Positions 1-6,893 are shown, counted from the stretch's first letter. The stretch: DNA of 9,673 nucleotides from Candidatus Magasanikbacteria bacterium CG_4_10_14_0_8_um_filter_42_12 (GCA_002784795.1 PFLZ01000125.1:1-9673); one strand, 5' to 3'. Numbers and translations are program-made. The notes: generated by a model not told the origin, from the sequence alone.

Positions 1-71
1 ATAACCGACCTAGAAAGTCCTTAAATTACCAAACTCCAAACGAAGTTATCCAGAAAGTGTTGCTCTCTTAA
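1..71 (+). pseudogene. C-terminal end of an IS30-family transposase (partial at window edge)
   Basis: Frame 3 reads NRPRKSLNYQTPNEV followed by seven more residues and a TAA at 69-71. The NRPRKxLxYxTPxEV string is the well-known C-terminal signature of IS30-family DDE transposases, where it usually appears as NNRPRKxLGxxTPxEVF; the preceding two bases (AT) fit an Asn codon. Only the last 22 codons are inside the window, so I cannot tell whether the element is intact. The usual Gly after Leu is Asn here and the tail runs about seven residues past the signature. The right inverted repeat of the element should lie near 57-90, but I could not define it without the left end. It is codirectional with nothing else nearby and faces the tig terminator. 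Confidence 0.72.
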
Positions 72-96
72 CTTGAACTTTTACCTCGTGTGGAAT

Positions 97-136
97 AAAA
101 ACAAAAACACCCGCATGATTGCGAGTGTTTTTGTTT
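97..136 (-). terminator. Rho-independent terminator of tig
   Basis: Bases 99-110 pair with 125-136 (AAACAAAAACAC with GTGTTTTTGTTT). Bases 112-114 pair with 121-123, with one C/A mismatch at 111/124 and a 6-nt loop. Read on the minus strand, the hairpin ends in a T-rich run (complement of 97-101). It lies 12 nt past the tig stop codon and is the natural terminator for that gene. Confidence 0.85.
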
Positions 137-147
137 GCGAAGTACGT

Positions 148-1452
148 TTACTTCTTCTTTTCAACTTTCTTTTCTCCCAGTACCTGTTCTTTCAACCATT
201 CCATCACTTTTCTATTTTGCATACTGGTTGCAATAGTGTCTCGCACTTCTGGTTTCTTTAGATTATCGAGGTATTCTTTTTTTGTTTTGTACATTTCTTC
301 GAGCACTTTTATTTCTGCATCGATTTCTTCGTCAGAAACAACGATCTTTTGATCCATCGCAACTTGGCGAGAGACGAGTGCTGCTTTTGCTCGTTTTTCT
401 GCTTGGACTTTGAAGTCATTGTAGATTTCTTCTTCAGTCTTTTTGATATCTGCGAGGTATTGTGAAATTTCAATATTGTTTTTTTCGAGATCGCATTGCA
501 ATTCATAAAACATCTTTTGTCTCTCTGCATCAATCAATACCTCAGGGATTGGTGCAAAGGTTGCTTTGTCGATGATGCCATCGAGAATTTCTATTTCAGT
601 TTTTTGTTCTACTTTTTGCGTAGCTTCTTGGAGCATATTGCTATGGATCAGCTCTTTGAGCTTTGCAATACTTTCTTGTCCGAGAGCTTTTGCCATGTCG
701 TCAGACAGTTCTGGCAATTGACGTTCATAGACATCTTTTACGGTCACTTTGAAATCTACTTTCTTTCCAGCAAGATGTTTTTGATAGTGATCTTTTGGAA
801 AATCAAGAGTAAATTCTTTTTTGTCACCTTTTTTCAATCCTTCCACTTCTTTATTAAATCCAGGGATGTAATGATCTTCTGAAAGATATACTTGGTGGTC
901 TTTTGCTTGTCCGCCATCGACTGGCACGTTGTCGATGATCATATCCATATCGAGGACAAGTTTGTCTGTTCCTTCTGCCTTTCCGTCTTTCAGCACTTCT
1001 GTTGCATGCATGCCACGAAGAGCTTCGAGTGTTTCATCAATTTTTTTCTCATCAATTTTTGCGTCTCCCTTCGTTACTTTTATTTTTTTGATATCTGGAA
1101 GTTTTACGCTTGGCATCAGTGCCACGATTGCCTTGTAGACAATATCATTTTCTGGGGCTACTTTTTCTACGCTTACCTTTGGCATCCCGATTGTTTCGAG
1201 CCCCTCTGCTTTGACCGCTTCAAAAAAAGATTTTTTGACAATATCTTCGAGAGCTTCTTGCATGATAGCCATCTCCCCCACTTCTTTTTTGAGCACATCA
1301 TACGGCGCCTTTCCTTTGCGGAAGCCTTTGATATTTGCTCGTTCAGAGAGTCGGACCGCTGCTTTTTTGAGTGCTTCCTGGTAGTCAGCTGGTGCTACTG
1401 TGATCGTGAGTTCTACTTGAGAATCCTTGAGGTCTTTTTTGGTATATGACAT
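148..1452 (-). CDS. tig: Trigger factor, ribosome-associated chaperone and peptidyl-prolyl isomerase
   Basis: The 434-residue product matches the usual trigger factor length (E. coli about 432). The N-terminal ribosome-binding domain holds GFRKGKAP at residues 43-50, the loop that contacts ribosomal protein L23 at the exit tunnel. A central FKBP-like isomerase segment (about 155-245) includes HYIPGFNKEVEGLKKGDKKE. A long, charged, helical C-terminal chaperone domain follows and ends in a Lys-rich tail. In the cytoplasm the protein shields nascent chains as they leave the ribosome. The ATG at 1450-1452 is supported by homology and by the promoter at 1482-1510. The upstream sequence TTTTTATCCCCT carries no Shine-Dalgarno motif. 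The gene is monocistronic between its own promoter and terminator. It is not beside clpP/clpX, its frequent neighbours elsewhere. Confidence 0.95.
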   Translation of the reverse strand: MSYTKKDLKDSQVELTITVAPADYQEALKKAAVRLSERANIKGFRKGKAPYDVLKKEVGEMAIMQEALEDIVKKSFFEAVKAEGLETIGMPKVSVEKVAPENDIVYKAIVALMPSVKLPDIKKIKVTKGDAKIDEKKIDETLEALRGMHATEVLKDGKAEGTDKLVLDMDMIIDNVPVDGGQAKDHQVYLSEDHYIPGFNKEVEGLKKGDKKEFTLDFPKDHYQKHLAGKKVDFKVTVKDVYERQLPELSDDMAKALGQESIAKLKELIHSNMLQEATQKVEQKTEIEILDGIIDKATFAPIPEVLIDAERQKMFYELQCDLEKNNIEISQYLADIKKTEEEIYNDFKVQAEKRAKAALVSRQVAMDQKIVVSDEEIDAEIKVLEEMYKTKKEYLDNLKKPEVRDTIATSMQNRKVMEWLKEQVLGEKKVEKKK

Positions 1453-1481
1453 AGGGGATAAAAATGCTAAAAACGGCTTTT

Positions 1482-1510
1482 AATATAGCGAAAAAGTATC
1501 GATCCGTCAA
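1482..1510 (-). promoter_or_regulatory. Sigma70-type promoter of tig
   Basis: On the minus strand, TTGACG (complement of 1505-1510) is followed by a 17-nt spacer and TATATT (complement of 1482-1487). Predicted transcription start is near 1475, leaving about 22 nt of leader. Its -35 box is only 10 bp from the -35 box of the opposite-facing promoter for the M23 gene. Confidence 0.75.
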
Positions 1511-1520
1511 GTAGCAGGCA

Positions 1521-1549
1521 TTGACTTTTTGTCACTTTTGGCACATACT
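1521..1549 (+). promoter_or_regulatory. Sigma70-type promoter of the LysM/M23 peptidase gene
   Basis: TTGACT at 1521-1526, a 17-nt spacer, then CATACT at 1544-1549. The predicted start near 1556 leaves only about 8 nt before the ATG at 1564, so the messenger would be almost leaderless. A small inverted repeat, TGAC-ttttt-GTCA (1522-1534), overlaps the -35 box and could be an operator, but it is short enough to be chance. Confidence 0.65.
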
Positions 1550-1563
1550 CAGAGAGCAAATTT

Positions 1564-2955
1564 ATGAATAAACAAGCCAAAAAAGCTCTCCTTTTTCTCC
1601 TTAGCATCGTCATGTTTTTCAAACGAGTGCTCGTGGGGTTTTTTTATTTGGTCGGAAAAGGGTTTTCTCGGGTCAATGGAACGTACGAAAAAACCATTGG
1701 TCCTACCCTGTACCAATGGTTTTATACACTTCAAAAACAGGTACGATGGATGAGCATGTTAAAAACAAGTGGCATGCTTGGCTTTTTTGGAAGGCGGTCT
1801 GTATTGCAGATTGTTTTGTTTTTGACACTCTGTATTATCATGGTGCCACAGACAAAACTCTATACTGCCGAGCGGGCAACACAGCCAGGGCAAAATACCC
1901 TTCTCTATAGATTGGTAGGGCCAGGAGAGCAAGATTTTAGCTTAGATGAGCTGACTGTTGAACAGGCTGTGCCGGTATTTGAAGAAACAGATCGCAATTG
2001 GCGTGATGGCGCTATTAGTGCAGACCAACAAAATAGTGCGAATCAGTTGCCACCAGAACTAGACGACATCGCAGCAATATCCGTGGGTGGTACAGCAGTC
2101 ACAAAGCCTACTATTTTGCCTGGAAATCAATTGCCTATCCAGCAGGAGAGTGCTGCATCTCAATCAGCAAACCGAAAATCTGTGATTGAATATATGGTAG
2201 ATTCTGGTGACACCATTGGTGTGATTGCTGAGGCATTTCATATCAGCCAAGCGACTATCCTCTGGGCAAACGATTTGACAGCACGATCGTATATTCGTCC
2301 AGGAGATACATTGAAAATTCTCCCAACGGATGGACTTATCCATACTGTGGCGCGAGGAGATACGGTTTCTTCTCTTGCCAATACGTATGATACAGAATCA
2401 AGTAAAATTATTGCCTTTAATAATCTCCAAAAAGATGGATCAGATATTATTATAGGAGAAAACCTCATCATTCCAGATGGCACAAAACCGGTACCAAAGA
2501 GTACCTACACCGTACCCGACAGTCGTCCGTATACACCACTGACAAATGTTGCAGCGCCACCTCCTTCTATTTCTGCTCCAGCTGGATCTGGATATTTGTG
2601 GCCACTTGGTGCCCATGTTATTACACAGTATTACGGATTTCAGCACACCGGTCTTGATATTTCTGGTGGAGGCACAGGAACACCGATTTATGCTGCGAGA
2701 GGTGGTACGGTCAAAACATCACAATGTGGATATAATGGAGGGTATGGATGTTATGTTATTCTTGATCATGGAGATGGGGTGAATACACTCTACGGGCATG
2801 CATCACAGCTCTATGTCAGTGCCGGAGAGACGGTGACACAAGGGCAGACGATTGCAGCCATGGGAAATACGGGACGTTCTACTGGTCCGCATCTTCATTT
2901 CGAGGTACGTGTCAATGGTGTGAGGACGAATCCGTTGAAGTATATTCGATATTAA
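1564..2955 (+). CDS. LysM-domain M23 peptidoglycan DD-metalloendopeptidase, membrane-anchored
   Basis: 463 residues. Two hydrophobic stretches lie near the N-terminus (about 8-31 and 79-94); the second, followed by a polar linker, probably anchors the enzyme so that the rest faces the cell wall. Two LysM peptidoglycan-binding domains follow: about 208-254 (MVDSGDTIGVIAEAF...ILP) and 258-305 (HTVARGDTVSSLANTY...IIP). A Pro/Ala-rich linker leads to a C-terminal M23 (lysostaphin-type) domain at about 343-463. Zinc and catalytic residues are visible: H361 and D365 in HTGLD, H412 in GHAS, and H443 and H445 in GPHLHFE, so the enzyme should be active. The role is cleavage of peptide cross-links during wall growth or division. 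There is no clear Shine-Dalgarno (only AGAGAG at 1551-1556), and the ATG is chosen because it sits just after the promoter. Later Met codons at residues 63 and 65 are less likely starts because they would drop the first hydrophobic segment. Confidence 0.92.
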   Translation: MNKQAKKALLFLLSIVMFFKRVLVGFFYLVGKGFSRVNGTYEKTIGPTLYQWFYTLQKQVRWMSMLKTSGMLGFFGRRSVLQIVLFLTLCIIMVPQTKLYTAERATQPGQNTLLYRLVGPGEQDFSLDELTVEQAVPVFEETDRNWRDGAISADQQNSANQLPPELDDIAAISVGGTAVTKPTILPGNQLPIQQESAASQSANRKSVIEYMVDSGDTIGVIAEAFHISQATILWANDLTARSYIRPGDTLKILPTDGLIHTVARGDTVSSLANTYDTESSKIIAFNNLQKDGSDIIIGENLIIPDGTKPVPKSTYTVPDSRPYTPLTNVAAPPPSISAPAGSGYLWPLGAHVITQYYGFQHTGLDISGGGTGTPIYAARGGTVKTSQCGYNGGYGCYVILDHGDGVNTLYGHASQLYVSAGETVTQGQTIAAMGNTGRSTGPHLHFEVRVNGVRTNPLKYIRY

Positions 2956-2960
2956 ATTTC

Positions 2961-3259
2961 ACATAACACGAAACATGTAGCACATAACAAACGTACTGAG
3001 TACGTTATATGACGTGCAAAGAAAGATTACGCTTCGCTAAGATTATATTCCACCTTCGGTAGAATAAGATTGAAGATTACTACGTAAAAAAAGGACATAC
3101 CTAATTGAGTATGTCCTTTTTAGTATGTAACACAATCTTCAATCTTTTTTGTCGCTAGGCAAAAACAGTCTTAGTCGAACGAAGTGAGACGTAATCTTGC
3201 TCCGCATTACCTGGTGCATCCAATGCAGGCTTGCTACGTGCATCGTGCGTGTTACGTGT
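2961..3259. repeat. About 300-bp composite inverted-repeat (MITE-like) region
   Basis: The whole gap between the M23 and yifB stop codons is made of nested, imperfect inverted repeats. The outer arms are ACATAACACG plus CATGTAGCA (2961-2982) against TGCTACGTG plus CGTGTTACGTGT (3232-3259). A middle pair is AAGATTACG (3023-3031) against CGTAATCTT (about 3190-3198). An inner pair is AAGATTGAAGATT (3066-3078) against AATCTTCAATCTT (3134-3146), which encloses the terminator hairpin at 3086-3121. A separate perfect palindrome, ACGTACT-G-AGTACGT, sits at 2991-3005, and a small hairpin with a TTC loop at 3047-3065. The right arm abuts the yifB stop codon directly. I see no credible gene here. It may be a non-autonomous mobile repeat or a degenerate cassette; target-site duplications were not recognised. 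Confidence 0.6.
3086..3121. terminator. Bidirectional terminator between M23 and yifB genes
   Basis: AAAAAGGACATAC (3088-3100) pairs with GTATGTCCTTTTT (3109-3121) around an 8-nt loop. The stem is flanked by an A-run on one side and a T-run on the other, so it can terminate the plus-strand M23 transcript and the converging minus-strand yifB transcript. It lies 130-140 nt from each stop codon because of the repeat region around it. Confidence 0.8.
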
Positions 3260-3261
3260 TC

Positions 3262-4785
3262 TCACGCAACTTTACTCCGATACTGCAACGCCTCTGCAAC
3301 ATGCGGTGTTTCTATTGTTTCACTCGCCTCGAGATCAGCAAGTGTTCTCGCAAGTTTCAAAATACGGTGATAACTTCTCGCAGAAAGATGCAATTGCGTG
3401 ACAGCTTGTTTCATCAGTTCGATGGATTGATCATTAAGTTTACAAAATTCACGGATCTCTTTGTTTTTCATATCTGTATTTGTCATACACGTTGTTCCTT
3501 CAAACCGTTTGTGTTGAACATCTCTCGCTTTTTCCACGCGTGCGCGAATTTTTTCTGATGATTCCGCCAGGGTATCATCACGAAGTTTTTCAAATTCAAC
3601 TCGTGGTACTTCCACATGTAGATCAATACGATCGAGGAGTGGTCCACTAATCTTTTTTTGATAATTTGCGATTTGCATCGGAGAGCATGAACAATTTTTG
3701 TTAGGGTCTGTCGCAAATCCGCAGGGGCATGGATTTTGACTGGCTACGAGAGTAAATCGTGCGGGAAAGGTAATGGTTCCTTGCGCGCGTGAAATAGTCA
3801 CAATGCCATCTTCAAGTGGCTGTCTCAAGTTTTCTAATACTTGCCTAGGGAATTCTGGAAATTCATCAAGAAAAAGCACGCCCCGATGTGCCAGAGATAT
3901 TTCACCTGGTCGTGGGAATTTTCCTCCACCTACAAGAGCTACTCCAGAGGCACTATGGTGTGGTGCACGAAAAGGGCGCTCTGTTACCAGCGGTCGGTCG
4001 CCAGGCAAAAGTCCTGCAACAGAATAAATTTTTGTAGCGTCGATAGCTTCTTCGACCGTAAGTCTTGGAAGAATAGAAGGCATCGTGCGTGCGAGCAGTG
4101 TTTTTCCTGAGCCTGGTGGACCAGAGAGCAAAATATTATGGCCACCAGCTGCTGCGATTTCCATCGCACGCTTTACGAATTCTTGCCCCTTTACATACGC
4201 CATATCCATTTCATACGTAGTTTCTTGGATCCATTCATGGACAGGGGATCCTTTGAAAGTCGGAATGAATTCACGTCCAGTAATATGTGCGAGTACTTGT
4301 CCAAATGTTTCAACTGGAAAAATATTGATATCTTGAATAAGGCTTGCTTCGTGTGCATTCACCGCGGGAACAAACAAATCTGTGTATCCATGATCACGAG
4401 CAAAAATAGCAAGTGGCAGAATGCCATTGGTATGACGTAGCGACCCGTCGAGTGCGAGCTCGCCAACAAAGAGTGCTTTTGACAAATCAAGATCATCCCG
4501 CTTTTCTGTCGCTACATACATGCCCACTGCCATTGGCAGATCGTACATGCTCCCCTCTTTTCGCACATCAGCAGGCGCGAGGTTGATGACAATGCGTCCG
4601 TTGTTTGGAAATTGCAGATCAGTATTTTTCCATGCCGTGCGAATTCGTTCTTTTGCTTCTTGGATTGCGGTGTCTGGCAGTCCTACAATATTATACCCAG
4701 GCCATGACCCTGCGATGTCGACTTCGACAGTAATGGGGGTGCAATCGAGTCCAAGAACCGCAGCAGAATGTATTTTTGTAAACAT
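3262..4785 (-). CDS. yifB: YifB/ComM-family AAA+ ATPase (Mg-chelatase-like)
   Basis: 507 residues from the chosen ATG, essentially the length of E. coli YifB (506). The N-terminal ChlI/Lon-S16-like domain occupies about 1-175 (MFTKIHSAAVLGLDCTPITV, then INLAPADVRKEG and YDLP). The AAA+ core has Walker A GPPGSGKT at 222-229, Walker B VLFLDEF at 303-309, and a cysteine-rich loop with C353, C355, C365 and C367 that resembles a small metal site. LDRIDLHVEVP is at 384-394. The Mg-chelatase C-terminal region contains LSARSYHRILKLARTLADLE (467-486). ComM in naturally competent bacteria is a branch-migration helicase acting during uptake-linked recombination; the same activity here is an inference from family. 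The ATG at 4783-4785 is preceded by AAGGAGG, unusually only 2 nt away, and matches where family homology begins. An in-frame extension upstream to 4890 would run through the promoter and a hairpin, so I reject it. Confidence 0.93.
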   Translation of the reverse strand: MFTKIHSAAVLGLDCTPITVEVDIAGSWPGYNIVGLPDTAIQEAKERIRTAWKNTDLQFPNNGRIVINLAPADVRKEGSMYDLPMAVGMYVATEKRDDLDLSKALFVGELALDGSLRHTNGILPLAIFARDHGYTDLFVPAVNAHEASLIQDINIFPVETFGQVLAHITGREFIPTFKGSPVHEWIQETTYEMDMAYVKGQEFVKRAMEIAAAGGHNILLSGPPGSGKTLLARTMPSILPRLTVEEAIDATKIYSVAGLLPGDRPLVTERPFRAPHHSASGVALVGGGKFPRPGEISLAHRGVLFLDEFPEFPRQVLENLRQPLEDGIVTISRAQGTITFPARFTLVASQNPCPCGFATDPNKNCSCSPMQIANYQKKISGPLLDRIDLHVEVPRVEFEKLRDDTLAESSEKIRARVEKARDVQHKRFEGTTCMTNTDMKNKEIREFCKLNDQSIELMKQAVTQLHLSARSYHRILKLARTLADLEASETIETPHVAEALQYRSKVA

Positions 4786-4818
4786 ACCCTCCTTAGTTAT
4801 GAAGAAAATAATACAGAA

Positions 4819-4827
4819 AGTATAGCA
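4819..4827 (-). promoter_or_regulatory. Extended -10 promoter of yifB
   Basis: On the minus strand the sequence is TGC followed by TATACT (complement of 4819-4824), a good extended -10 element. No convincing -35 box lies 17 nt upstream, as expected for this class. Predicted start is near 4812, leaving about 27 nt of leader that includes the AAGGAGG. Confidence 0.6.
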
Positions 4828-4834
4828 TAAAAAA

Positions 4835-4852
4835 ATATCACGAGTGTGATAT
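4835..4852. promoter_or_regulatory. Palindromic candidate operator upstream of yifB
   Basis: A perfect 7-4-7 inverted repeat, ATATCAC-gagt-GTGATAT, begins 10 bp upstream of the yifB -10 box and covers the place where a -35 element would sit. A repressor bound here would block the promoter. The core TATCAC-N4-GTGATA is close to the TATCAC-N5-GTGATA motif bound by TrmB-like regulators in Thermococcales, but the spacing differs by one base, so any link to the TrmB-like protein in this window is only a suggestion. Confidence 0.45.
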
Positions 4853-4880
4853 GAGAATGTGGTAATAATTTGTGAAGAGA

Positions 4881-4911
4881 TCCCAGACATGTTGCGTGGA
4901 CATGTCTGGGA
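4881..4911 (-). terminator. Hairpin, probable terminator of the LeuA-domain gene
   Basis: TCCCAGACATGT (4881-4892) pairs with ACATGTCTGGGA (4900-4911) around a 7-nt loop. It lies 21 nt past the stop codon of the minus-strand LeuA-domain gene. The trailing minus-strand sequence TCTCTTCACAAATT is only loosely T-rich, so termination may be partial, or the hairpin may serve as a 3' end stabiliser. Confidence 0.55.
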
Positions 4912-4932
4912 GTCTTTGTCGTCATGACGAGG

Positions 4933-5550
4933 TCAGACGCGCTTGTTGTCGCCCTCACGCACTCGCGCGATCGTCTCGCTGTAGCTCGCATTTTGGACGA
5001 GCTCGACCAGGCGCTGAGTGTACTTATCGACGAGTTCGGGCCGCGTGCGCCTCTTGGCGTCCTCGATCCAGGTGACGACCTTCAGCACCGCCTTCTCCGC
5101 GTTGACGAAGTGCTCGAGGGCCATGAGGACGACGGCCACCGAGCTGGCCGACACGGACACCGAGGTGTCTTCGAAGGTGAACTCGCGGCCGGTGTTGTTC
5201 TCGATGACGAGGCGCACGGTGCCCGGGACATCGCTGTGGGCACCTCCTTTGCCCGTGAGCGTTTTGAAGTTGCCGCTGACGACGAAGTCCACGAAGTGGA
5301 TGTGGCCGAGCGACGGGTATTCGCCGACGAGCCCGTGCTTGATGCCGTTGAACAGGGCATCGATGAAACCGACGCCTGTGCCCTCGACTGCCATGATATG
5401 TCCCTTGCCGACCTGTGAGAGTTGGACAACGACCAAGGCCGTGTCGTTCTCGAGGTCCTCGCTCAGCGTGTACGTGGTTGCATAGTATCCGTTGTACTCC
5501 TCACCGAGGATCTCGATGGCCTGCGCTTTCAGAACAAGTTGACTTGGCAT
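4933..5550 (-). CDS. Free-standing LeuA-type regulatory (dimerisation) domain protein
   Basis: 205 residues. From about residue 38 to 154 the sequence follows the C-terminal allosteric/dimerisation domain of 2-isopropylmalate synthase. It has a beta strand ALVVVQLS, then the hallmark EGTGVGFIDALFNGI (56-70; compare the (D/N)GNGPVDA motif of LeuA), HFVDFVVSGNFKTLTG, TVRLVIENNTGREFTFED, and the closing helix with SSVAVVLMALEHFVNAEKA (136-154). The catalytic HMGL-like TIM barrel of LeuA is absent, and no leucine-pathway gene is visible nearby. It could bind a small ligand or a partner enzyme encoded elsewhere, or do something unrelated; the function is unknown. The ATG at 5548-5550 is chosen because AGGAGG lies 6 nt upstream. 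An in-frame start 18 codons earlier lacks this and would add unconserved residues. Base composition is strikingly different: 40 of 60 bases are G or C at 5101-5160, against 22 of 60 at 6121-6180 in rmuC. This suggests transfer or special codon selection. Confidence 0.8.
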   Translation of the reverse strand: MPSQLVLKAQAIEILGEEYNGYYATTYTLSEDLENDTALVVVQLSQVGKGHIMAVEGTGVGFIDALFNGIKHGLVGEYPSLGHIHFVDFVVSGNFKTLTGKGGAHSDVPGTVRLVIENNTGREFTFEDTSVSVSASSVAVVLMALEHFVNAEKAVLKVVTWIEDAKRRTRPELVDKYTQRLVELVQNASYSETIARVREGDNKRV

Positions 5551-5556
5551 GAGTGC

Positions 5557-5562
5557 CCTCCT
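5557..5562 (-). promoter_or_regulatory. Strong Shine-Dalgarno site deciding the LeuA-domain start
   Basis: The complement reads AGGAGG followed by GCACTC and ATG, giving 6-nt spacing. This is a textbook ribosome-binding site in a window where most genes have none. Confidence 0.8.
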
Positions 5563-5667
5563 GGTAGTGTGCTGGTTGTGGTTTGAGTGTGTACACAATG
5601 TCATTATTTATTAAACGACACTCTATACACACCCCAACACACACACACTCTCCTTTCGAAATGAGTA
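5563..5667 (-). promoter_or_regulatory. GT/AC-rich upstream region of the LeuA-domain gene
   Basis: This leader/promoter region has no confident sigma70 promoter; the best pair is TTGGGG with TTAATA at 17-nt spacing, which is weak. It contains a perfect palindrome TGTGTACACA (5588-5597) and an alternating GT tract (minus-strand sense) near 5637-5650. GAGTGT (5585-5590) and ACACTC (5618-5623) form a wider inverted repeat. The palindrome could be a regulator site in the 5' leader. Confidence 0.35.
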
Positions 5668-5692
5668 AGAAAAAACCACCGTATGGTGGTTT
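5668..5692 (-). terminator. Rho-independent terminator of rmuC
   Basis: AAACCACC (5673-5680) pairs with GGTGGTTT (5685-5692) around a 4-nt loop. On the minus strand the stem runs into six T residues (complement of 5670-5675). It lies 67 nt past the rmuC stop codon and separates it from the GC-rich LeuA-domain gene downstream. Confidence 0.85.
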
Positions 5693-5759
5693 CACTTTAC
5701 CCACTGCAAAACACAGTAAGCGAAAAAAGGATTTTTGTCAATATGTACGTGGAAATTTA

Positions 5760-6878
5760 TTACTCCTCCAACTTTGGTTTATCAAGTAAGAGAGGTTCCA
5801 TTTCTTTTTCGCCGTCAGTTATTTTCACCACATCTTTTTCTACTTTTGCCAGTTCTTTGTAGGCAGTATTGTAGTGATTAACGGTGGTTGTCATACTGTT
5901 TCCAAGTTTTTTCATATAGTCTTCGTATGCCAGAATATGTTTGCCAAGTTTTTCTACATTCTTTCGTATTTCTTTTGCGCCTTCTTCTATATTCAGTGCG
6001 CGGAGTCCTTGCAATACGGTTTGCAGATATGCTGCAAATGTTGTTGGAGAGACGATGATTACTTTTTTTTCTCGAAATGCATAATCGATCAAGTTGCGTG
6101 TGTTTACTTTCACCGCACCCACTTCATTCACAAGCAAGTCGTAATAGATTGCTTCTGATGGAATGAACATGAATGCAAAGTCGAGGGTATTTTCTTTTGG
6201 TTTGATATATTTACTGGTTTCGTCTATTCGTTTTTTCAAATCATTTTTGAATTCTTTTTCAAGCTGTTCTTTTTGTTTTTCGTCAACAGAATCGAGAATG
6301 CGTTGATAATTGTCGAGAGAAAATTTTGCATCAATACAAATGTTTCCTTCTTTGGTAAAAATAATAGCATCGACAATATCGCCATCAGGAAAATTGTATT
6401 GGAGTTGAAATGCTGTAGGAGGAAGAATATTTTCGAGGACAAGTTGCAATCCTGCTTCGCCGAGGTTCCCACGTTTTTTTTGATTTGTGAGTACTTTTTC
6501 GAGGTTCCCAAGTTGTTCAGAAAATCCGATGACTTGCTGATTTGTTTTGTCGAGTGTGGTGAGTTTTTCTGTAATGTCTGCAATCATTTTTGTACTCTGT
6601 CCTGTGATACCTTGAATGATTCTTGTATTTTGTCCAAATTGTTCCTGAATTGTTTTATTGAGATTGAGTTGTGAATCATTCATGACTTTGTGTGTCTCAG
6701 ACATTTTTTGATCCACTGTTTTATTTAAGTCTTGAATTTGTTGTTGCAACATCATAAAAAGTTTTCCATCGTCTTCTTTTGGTTTGTTGCCATCTTGCAT
6801 TTTTTTGTACAGAAAAAAGATCGCAGCGAATGTTGCGATGAGGAGGACCGAAAGAAATATCACGAGTGCGTGCTCCAT
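5760..6878 (-). CDS. rmuC: RmuC-family protein, membrane-anchored DNA-recombination factor
   Basis: 372 residues from the ATG. One N-terminal membrane helix (about 5-24, ALVIFLSVLLIATFAAIFFL) is followed by a long coiled coil (about 38-135) and then the RmuC core. The core has GNLGEAGL at 137-144 (family GNWGE motif), a nuclease-fold D...DAK pattern (GDIVDAI at 166-172, DAKFSLDNY at 183-191), FMFIPSEAIYYDLL at 236-249 and VIIVSPTTFAAYLQTV at 273-288. E. coli RmuC limits inversions at short inverted repeats; a PD-(D/E)xK nuclease role has been proposed from the fold. That is notable in a window so rich in palindromes, though the connection is only circumstantial. The ATG at 6876-6878 is preferred. 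A TTG six codons upstream (6894-6896) is possible but overlaps the predicted -10 box. There is no Shine-Dalgarno. A 30-codon membrane ORF ends 24 nt upstream and may share its transcript. Confidence 0.9.
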   Translation of the reverse strand: MEHALVIFLSVLLIATFAAIFFLYKKMQDGNKPKEDDGKLFMMLQQQIQDLNKTVDQKMSETHKVMNDSQLNLNKTIQEQFGQNTRIIQGITGQSTKMIADITEKLTTLDKTNQQVIGFSEQLGNLEKVLTNQKKRGNLGEAGLQLVLENILPPTAFQLQYNFPDGDIVDAIIFTKEGNICIDAKFSLDNYQRILDSVDEKQKEQLEKEFKNDLKKRIDETSKYIKPKENTLDFAFMFIPSEAIYYDLLVNEVGAVKVNTRNLIDYAFREKKVIIVSPTTFAAYLQTVLQGLRALNIEEGAKEIRKNVEKLGKHILAYEDYMKKLGNSMTTTVNHYNTAYKELAKVEKDVVKITDGEKEMEPLLLDKPKLEE

Positions 6879-6887
6879 AACAATACG

Positions 6888-6893
6888 AGTATA
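6888..6893 (-). promoter_or_regulatory. Candidate -10 box immediately upstream of rmuC
   Basis: TATACT on the minus strand lies 9 nt before the rmuC ATG, so a transcript from it would be essentially leaderless. No good -35 box or TG extension is present, so it is weaker than the promoter at 7012-7020, which could drive both the small upstream ORF and rmuC. Confidence 0.4.

Noticed and set aside
892..1449. 185-codon plus-strand frame antisense to tig
   Set aside because: Cys/Phe/His-rich shadow of tig codons; tig itself is unambiguous.
2961..3259. CRISPR array or integron-like cassette
   Set aside because: There are no evenly spaced identical direct repeats or unique spacers, no cas or integrase gene, and the arms are inverted rather than direct.
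4786..4890. 35-codon N-terminal extension of yifB
   Set aside because: It would cover the yifB promoter, operator palindrome and the neighbouring hairpin, and family homology begins at the downstream ATG.
4924..5485. Long plus-strand open frames (164 and 155 codons) and a minus-strand alternate frame of 115 codons
   Set aside because: They are shadows caused by the GC-rich LeuA-domain gene; their residues are low-complexity and only the chosen frame has a family match and SD site.
6859..6869. Similarity between rmuC codons (aaatatcacgagtg) and the yifB upstream palindrome
   Set aside because: In rmuC only the left half of the palindrome is present and the bases encode the conserved membrane helix, so the shared 14-mer is probably coincidence.
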